Source of the DNA: Astrothelium macrocarpum
Taxonomy: Eukaryota; Ascomycota; Dothideomycetes; Trypetheliales; Trypetheliaceae
Length of the DNA stretch: 64,000 nucleotides
NCBI GenBank assembly: GCA_021030915.1
Contig: JAGEMR010000002.1
Span: 620,001 to 684,000, forward strand
Direction of reading: 5' to 3'
Shown here piece by piece: positions 57,834-64,000 of the stretch. Position 1 is the first letter of the stretch. Each line of letters starts with the position of its first letter. Made by a program: the position numbers and the translations under genes. Under the pieces are notes generated by a model. The model saw only the letters and a list, made by a program, of their open reading frames with translations, did no database searches and was not told the DNA's origin.

Positions 57834-58583
57834 ATGGTGACTGCGGCTGGCCTACTCCTTTTGGCTTCGGCCTTGACTGCCTCGGCGCACTACACCTTCC
57901 CATATCTTATCGCAAACGACAACACTACCGGCGAGTATCAGTATGTCCGCATGACAGCAAACCACTACAGCAACGACCCTGTAACGAACGTAAGCGACGA
58001 GGCTTTGCGATGCTATGAAATCGACCCTCTACCGACTACCTCCACGGCTACTGTGCAAGCTGGCTCCACTGTTGGCTTCAAGCTCGACACAATCATTGGC
58101 CACCCGGGTCCTCTACTTGCCTACATGGCGCAAGCACCCTCTGGTACTACTGCTGCGTCTTTGAATGCCTCCGGCGAGGACTGGTTTAAAATCTACGAGC
58201 AGCAGCCAACAGTCAATGCCTCGGGTTTGCAGTGGCAGTCCACCGGCATGGACCAGTTTGAGTTTACCCTCCCTTCAACTCTTCCTAACGGCGACTATCT
58301 CCTTCGCATCGAGCATATCGCTCTCCATGGCGCCGAGACCGTTGGCGGTGCCCAGTTCTACCTTGCCTGCGGCCAGCTTACCGTCACAAATGGTGGCAAT
58401 GGCTCTCCATCTCCCAAGGTCGCGATCCCCGGCGTCTACAGTGCCACCGACCCGGGCATCCTGATTAACTTGTATTATCCTATACCAACCAATTACACTA
58501 TGCCGGGACCCGCTGTCTGGGGTGATTCAAAGACAGTGTCCTCAAGTGACACCGAGAAGAGGGCTGTCGTCATGCAGTGGTAG
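57834..58583 (+). CDS. AA9 lytic polysaccharide monooxygenase, secreted
   Basis: Intronless, 249 residues. The signal peptide MVTAAGLLLLASALTASA ends exactly before His19, the mature N-terminal histidine that forms half of the copper histidine brace; the second brace histidine is H90 in IIGHPGPL. The buried axial tyrosine lies in AQFYLACGQL, and the cysteines in ALRCYEI and LACGQL probably form the usual disulfide. LRIEHIALHG carries the conserved second-sphere His and other residues. AA9 enzymes oxidatively cut cellulose or related glucans. There is no CBM1; the last 50 residues form a short Pro/Ser-rich tail. Together with the GH11 xylanase this points to plant-wall degradation. Confidence 0.93.
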   Translation: MVTAAGLLLLASALTASAHYTFPYLIANDNTTGEYQYVRMTANHYSNDPVTNVSDEALRCYEIDPLPTTSTATVQAGSTVGFKLDTIIGHPGPLLAYMAQAPSGTTAASLNASGEDWFKIYEQQPTVNASGLQWQSTGMDQFEFTLPSTLPNGDYLLRIEHIALHGAETVGGAQFYLACGQLTVTNGGNGSPSPKVAIPGVYSATDPGILINLYYPIPTNYTMPGPAVWGDSKTVSSSDTEKRAVVMQW

Positions 58584-59027
58584 CAGAGTCGAAGACCAAG
58601 CGGATGCATTGTATTTGATTCCGTCTGTATTTGACCATAGGTCATGCCGAGCTTTGCAAGGCAGTAATGCCAAGCACTTTAACACTTCATGTACATACTT
58701 GGTTCAGCGTTCAGTTTGGTCTGGCATCGTGCTGAAAGTAAAGTTAACCCTGTATAGCAGCCTGGGGATGAGTGGCTGTGATATGTAATTGCCAACAAAA
58801 CCAAGTGAGCTCTCGATCGCTGAGTTCAGTTGAATCGATATTATCGTGAACGTAGTCATTGATTCCATTGAAGGTCTGCATTGACTATTAGACCTTCAGC
58901 TGATGTATCGTGCTCTAAGGGTATCAACGGTAAAGTATGAGGGAGTGTCCAATCCTTTCCCCTGTGGAGCAAGGATTGTATCATCCTAAATTCGAGCAAG
59001 TCCGTCCTGAAAGGCAAAATTGTTTGT
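58584..59027. other. Intergenic region between convergent genes
   Basis: About 440 bp; no supported ORF. Confidence 0.4.
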
Positions 59028-61014
59028 TCAGCTTCCGGTACCAACCCGATACGTCCAGCTTTTCATCCACCCTTCATCAATCAGCTGCCGATTAGGAATC
59101 GATTTCAGCCCCAAGGGTGCGATACCCTCTTTTTCTGTGAGATGGTTGAAAAAGTCATCCCTGTTAGAAAATTGCTTCTCGCAGTTGGTCACATGACAGT
59201 AGAACTGGACACCAGTGGCAAAGCGCTCCCATCTTGAAGGCTCGCTTTTGATTCGGTGCCGCCTTCGCCAGACCAGGTGCTTCGCGCATTCTTGGAGCTG
59301 CTCCTTGTTGTCATCTTTACCCATCCATATGGAAAAGTTGTCTCTAATGTCACCAAAGGTATCCTGCCCAGCGTTGGGACTCCGTTTTGGCCTGCAGTCG
59401 TCCAAAGGCAAGGTAAGAGGCTTTTTGAGGTTATTGAACCGATAATACTGAAACCCATTTCCTTCTTCAGATAGCTTCTTAGCCGAAAGATGATCTGTTT
59501 CCGGATTCCCTTCTCGCTCAACGCTCTGGCGAAAGTATTTAGCAGCGGGCAAATACTTCTCTACTTTGCTGGGGGGGGTTGGACCTCTTGATGTACCAAC
59601 ACTCACGACGGTTCCCAATGATTGTTTGCCATGAAGGTGTTGGATTTCCAAGATCCCTCGACGAGTGGGGTTACTAACGAGCAAGCCCCCGTCACCGAAA
59701 TCTCCAAAGTTGTTTTTATATCGAGGATGACGATTTAGTCGTACTTTTTTGAAATGGAGTATTGCTGCTGTCGCAGCGCAAGCTACCTCAGAAACCTCAA
59801 TTACATCTGCTTCCCCAAAGTTACTAATTTCATTAGGGTCCGTTCGTTCCTTCCCATGCGTCCCATAATGTGACGACGAAGTAGTGGCGCGACGAATTCT
59901 CCGAGGCAATCCGGGCTCTTGTTCTCCGGTGCTTAAACGCTTTTGCAGTCGATAGGATCGTAAGATGTGTGGCGCTGCGGCTGTGTCGGGGTTACGGACA
60001 GTCATTACAAATCTTTTGTTTCAAGAGTAAGTAGTGAACTGATGACCACTGAGCACATGATCGTGGCACGACCACTTACACTTTGCACAGCCCTAGTCCG
60101 GTTGGGAAGGTAACTGGACCACTGTACAGCTCCCTCGTCTCGGATCGTCTTTCAACAACCTCTTCAAAAACTCGACGCGCCGTGGAGCCACTATATTTTG
60201 GCCCAAATAGTCCTGTATTCCGTTGACTAATACGCCTGGGCCTTCCGAATATTTGGCAAGACATGTTCTCGTATTCGCTCAAGCAATCATCCACTGTCAT
60301 TCTAAACCTGCCTAGCATGATGGCGATGAGGCTGCAAAAACATCAGTCTGGTCTACAAAATTCACGGGAATAAAAACATTTACTCACGCTCCTGTACTGG
60401 AGCCTCCTATATAGTCAAAATAGTGGCAAGGCAAGTACCGCTGACTGTTCGGTATCTCATTGTACTCTTGACCTTCATATCGATCATCATCGCCTTTGAC
60501 TAACGTTCCTGTCGTGGACATTTGCGAAACATTTTCTGGGCGAGCCTGTGGCCAGAAGCTATGTGTAATCAACGAATCTTCATCTTCATCATGTCGGCGG
60601 CGACTAGACCCTGCATCTTCATCCTCGATTCCATTATTTTCCCAGTCCGGATCTTGATATATCGCTGCGCGATCTTTCTCATGTGGAGGGTGCTTGGTCT
60701 CTTCCTCTCCCACGAAATGCATGAGCTCTTGGAGCACTAAGAGGCTCCAGTAACCGCGTACACCACCACCGTCTAGGTTTTGCAAAATTAGAAATAACGT
60801 TTTGTCATAGTTAGAATAACGAGCTCAACTTACCTAAACTCAAGAGATTGATTTTTGCCCATGCATTCTTATTATTATGGTCATCTATGGTGCTACTAGT
60901 AGTATTTTGCTTAGAGATACGCCGAGTGGAAGCTTCGGGTTCGATCTCATCGCCAAGATTAACTCTCGAAGAAGTTCCTGTGCCTGGAGTTCTGCTAAGC
61001 CTTGTGCTAGACAT
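59028..61014 (-). CDS. Patatin-like phospholipase with partial zinc-finger-like tail
   Basis: Four exons with consistent phases: 61014-60834, 60772-60388, 60331-60080, 60012-59028 (600 residues). Splicing of exon 1 to 2 creates INLLSLDGGGVRGYWSL, the oxyanion hole; the nucleophile elbow GGSSTGALIA spans the exon 2/3 junction; and the catalytic aspartate is in FGDGGLLVSNP. Other family blocks are GLFGPKYSGS and CKVFVMTVRNP. This is a cytosolic patatin acyl hydrolase of the fungal type also used in NLR proteins, but no NLR domains are attached. An acidic insert separates the two catalytic motifs. Near the C-terminus, YCHVTNCEKQFSNRDDFFNH resembles a C2H2 finger lacking the last histidine. Confidence 0.88.
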
Positions 61015-62505
61015 ATTTTACCGAAACGTTTAAATTCATAGGTTTACCTGATAGAGCGCTGCATTGCGAGATTTGATAACTAGATAAAGTCTCCTCGTAG
61101 GACTATCTTTCCATATTAGGACTCTGGTTTTGCCGTGCTGCCGCAATTACGTGCCATAGTCAAAAGCAATTACAGCAGCAGCCGAAGCTGAACATTCCAG
61201 AGCTTGTGCGAAGACGCTTTGAAACGCCTTCTTCGAGACCAGTCCTTGGGGCCTGGACCAATGAGACCTTTCATAGTCTCGTACGGTCAACGTCCGGGCA
61301 CGTATTGCTTCATCACCTTCACCGACATTTCACTCGAGCTAATGATTTCCGAAATACAAATTGAAAGGATACGAGACCATTTTTTTGTATGTTGCATGCT
61401 TTTTGCATCAAAGAATTTGCTTTCCAACTAAGTTTTGGTAGTCGAGTCGTTGAACTCAACTTGGGGTCTGATATAGAAGTTGGAAAAACAGAATACCTAC
61501 CCGTATTGCGCAAGACGTATGGAAGCAATAGTGATATCCTCAGGAGGATAGACTGACATAGTAACTTTCAGCCTTGTAGGACCGAGTAACCGATCGTTGA
61601 AGATCTTTCCTGCGTCGGAAATTCGAAGAGGCAGTTGCAACAGGTCAGTAGGCACGTACAATTTGCCTCGCAGCAATGAATTGTCTTTTTTTACTGACGC
61701 CCGCCAGTGCCTCACCAATGGCACCAAGCCGCAAGGAGGGGACAGTCTGCCCGCAGCAAGGCTCTTGTGGATCCTGATCATGAACAATAAAGCCACTAAC
61801 GTAGAAGACTGGGAGGCAGAGAGCCATTACGCGCGGAAGCGCGGCATCTGAGCCCATTTAGTGGGTGTGGTGCCCCCCATCTCGGCGTATCGTCTGGAAG
61901 CTGAGAATGCCCGAAATCCAGGCGCAGAGATAATGAACGTCCTCATGTATCTGAAAATGCGACTATCACTACACAGCTATGAGCATCCCACGTTCATTGC
62001 TTCTAAAAAGCTTGATCATGTTTCTACTTAGCTTGTAGTTGAGTTTGGAGTTCCCGGAATGTTAGGTGTTGGGAGTTCGCACAAGGGCTTATTAATCCTG
62101 GACAAGAGATGATAGTACGTGCATGCCACCCGACCAACCAGAGCTTTATTTCAATTTAGTATCCAAGTCCGTCATACCTGCGAGTCATCAGACCGAAATT
62201 ACGATCTGGCTTTCTGAGATGATAAGTGTGTTGTAGAGTCAAACATCATTGGTGTATCGACAGGATGTTGGCGTAGGCGAAGGTAAGCCTCGGCGCAAAA
62301 GGCTACAGAGAAAAACAAATAACCGAACAACCAAATATCAGCTTTGCCTCCACCAATCAGGCAGCATAAGATCTCCACATACCGCCATTTGAGTCTCAGT
62401 ATCTTATTATATACATTCACCTACAAAAACTTTTAATTGAAAGGCTTTCACTGAAATAGATCTAAATCATTTCCGTTGATCTATCTCCAGTTTAATATCA
62501 CCAGC
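61015..62505. other. 1.5-kb interval with one weak candidate
   Basis: Promoter region of the patatin gene plus DNA without supported genes, apart from the weak minus-strand frame at 61497-61781. Confidence 0.35.
61497..61781 (-). CDS. Doubtful ORF, unrecognised
   Basis: ATG at 61781; the later part reads KLYVPTDLLQLPLRISDAGK, then LGPTRLKVTMSVYPPEDITI, which looks protein-like. A GTAGGT donor lies just at its end, so another exon could follow. No family match. Confidence 0.2.
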   Translation of the reverse strand: MIRIHKSLAAGRLSPPCGLVPLVRHWRASVKKDNSLLRGKLYVPTDLLQLPLRISDAGKIFNDRLLGPTRLKVTMSVYPPEDITIASIRLAQYG

Positions 62506-63007
62506 ATGACCTCTATGGACAATTCGCAATATACCGAGGACAGCCGACGTCCTAACATTATCAGGAAGCTGACAGGAGGACGGAAAGCTCTAGTCTACAA
62601 TTACGATGAGGCTAGTTTCAGGGTTATGAAGGAAATGGAAATTCCGCAGAGTATGCCGATATATTCTTGATCTGGAAGCGCCAACTAACAACAATCCAGA
62701 CGATTTCAATGAATTCCGGCTAGAACGAGGACAACGCAAGATGAAGAGATTACCATTGTATTGGGACTGTAAAGGAAAGACAGAGTTCCAACTCGATTCT
62801 ACCATTGAGAAATATCGAAAAGAAGATTATATAATGGAGGTTTTGCTACGCTTGGATAACATTGGAAAGCTGAACAGGTTACTGCTTAAGAATGGAATCA
62901 TTTCAAACCTTTATGTACAAAGATTGCACACTGTGAATACGGCGAGCGCTGCTGCTGAGGGTCCGGCAGTGAACAGAGTCAAAGATCTTGCGGCGTCCAA
63001 CTCATAA
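62506..63007 (+). CDS. Unrecognised 150-residue protein
   Basis: Two exons, 62506-62650 and 62700-63007, with a 49-bp intron (GTATGC, branch CCAACTAACA, acceptor ATCCAG) and matching phase. The protein starts MTSMDNSQYTEDSRRPNIIR and is basic in the middle (RGQRKMKRLPLYWDCKGKTE). It has a helical leucine-rich part (MEVLLRLDNIGKLNRLLLKN) and an Ala-rich end. The textbook branch site and uninterrupted frame make the splice convincing. I do not recognise the family. Confidence 0.55.
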
Positions 63008-64000
63008 GACTGGACGCCAAATTTTCGGTAGTTCTTCCTGATTCTTTGAAGCGCAAGATTCGAGGAAAGATAATAATTCTCAGCCTTAATTTCAAATAAA
63101 GATCATTGCCTTGACAACCAGGCTGGGATCGTGGAATCGAGTTTGGGCGTACAGCGCGTTGTGGTCCGTTTATTCCACGATCCCAGCACGGGTGCGAGAA
63201 AGATTGTTCAGTATGGGTGAGGAACCCCTTATGTCCGGAGCAAACAAATTAATAGTCAGTCAATAGAGTGATTGAAGCCCAGGGGCCAGTCTTGGGCAAC
63301 AACGAGCCTTGTTGTACATTAGTGTCTTACGTCTAACGTCTTCGCTCGAGAGAATATTACTTTTACCAGAGTTTTCAGCTAGTCAGAGTGCTCGAATTCG
63401 GCTCCCGCCGATCAGAAACGTCCTCTAGTAGAGCTTCCACTGACTCTCGACGAGCGATTCACTCAAAATCCCTAATAACATCATGAAAAATACCTGCAGA
63501 TTTCGGGCGCACGTACTTGGTGTATAGCCGGAACGGGTTGAGGAAGGTGCTTATTTCGGCATATTGAAAGCCACTGTGCTGCGACTGTTATCAACAGGAG
63601 GAGAGTTGTCTTAGACCTTCGTATTTGAGGTGCGCGTGATAGAACATGGCTGATCAGGCTTACGTCTTCGTTGCATTGCCTTCGCGAATTAAAGCAAAAA
63701 GAAAACGCCACTTACGGCAGCTATCACCCCTTTATTTGACACCCTCCCGGTGTGCGGATCTAGTCATCATGATTTCTGTTCTCGATCTCTTCAACATCGG
63801 CTAGCGTTTGGAATGCTACAGTAGTGCTTAACTTGTTGGAAATCAATGGCACAGCTTTTCCTCTGCTTTGATAGCAGTAGAAAGTACTTAGGAGTCTCTT
63901 AATTGTTTAAGCATACAATTTCACTGCCATCTAATATCTCCTTTTCAACCCGTCAACTGAAAAAGGTCTAATAGTGAGATCATTTTGCTTCATTCGTGCG
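63008..64000. other. Terminal 1 kb without a gene
   Basis: Contains the inverted repeat at 63122-63187. No ORF with support on either strand. Confidence 0.4.
63122..63187. repeat. 16-bp inverted repeat with 34-bp loop
   Basis: Perfect arms GCTGGGATCGTGGAAT (63122-63137) and its complement (63172-63187). It lies about 115 bp after the stop codon of the 150-residue gene, so it could act on the 3' end of that transcript or be a remnant of a small inverted-repeat element. Confidence 0.8.

Noticed and set aside
1..64000. tRNA, rRNA genes and CRISPR arrays
   Set aside because: Looked for T-arm GTTCRA sequences with matching stems and for regularly spaced repeats; none found by eye. A tRNA scan would settle it.

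Overview
This window comes from the nuclear genome of a filamentous ascomycete (Pezizomycotina). The evidence is short GT-AG introns (mostly 41-95 bp), many with a recognisable CTRAY-type branch site; a fungal gene set (Fip1, Nup49, Sen34, Elp4, Hikeshi/Opi10, AA9 and GH11 secreted enzymes, a fungal rhodopsin-like receptor); and a very AT-rich block that looks like repeat-induced point mutation (RIP). I cannot fix the class. Plant cell-wall enzymes (GH11 xylanase, AA9 LPMO) suggest a plant-associated or saprotrophic lifestyle. Many listed models were built by hand from splice signals and reading phase; exon positions are given so they can be tested.

Layout. 0-8.8 kb: partial PQ-loop protein; a large XPF/HhH-like protein that may be the fungal Zip2/SHOC1; an ankyrin protein with an NLR-type N-terminal domain; a TauD-like dioxygenase. 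8.7-11.9 kb: gene-free. 11.9-17.8 kb: NUP49, FIP1, a class II aldolase/adducin protein and a small putative membrane protein. 17.8-22.6 kb: no gene recognised. 22.6-29 kb: a nuclear-looking unknown, GH11 xylanase, a long near-perfect hairpin, and OPI10/Hikeshi. 29-41.2 kb: a polytopic RING ubiquitin ligase resembling Asi3, a GFA-domain protein, a cupin, two tandem SprT-like zincins, SEN34, an 86-residue membrane protein missed by simple ORF calling, and ELP4.

41.2-48.4 kb: a nested transposon island that starts 73 bp upstream of the ELP4 start codon. A TIR element of unknown family encloses a non-mutated solo LTR with a 5-bp target duplication, a 1.87-kb Fot1/pogo-like element, and a second Fot1-like element that itself contains a third. 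All three Fot1-like elements have TA duplications and are AT-rich and dead.

48.4-64 kb: a G-alpha-like GTPase fused to an NLR-type N-terminal domain and lacking catalytic residues; a fungal rhodopsin-like membrane protein; a purine nucleoside permease-family protein; an AA9 LPMO; a patatin-like phospholipase; a 150-residue unknown; and a second inverted repeat near the end.

The genes do not form one pathway. Themes are housekeeping RNA and nuclear-pore functions, secreted carbohydrate-active enzymes, and NLR/defence-like signalling modules (ankyrin protein, G-alpha fusion, patatin). The most unusual items are the G-alpha fusion, the nested island next to ELP4, the Zip2/SHOC1-like protein, the SprT pair and the 61-nt hairpin at 27.3 kb.
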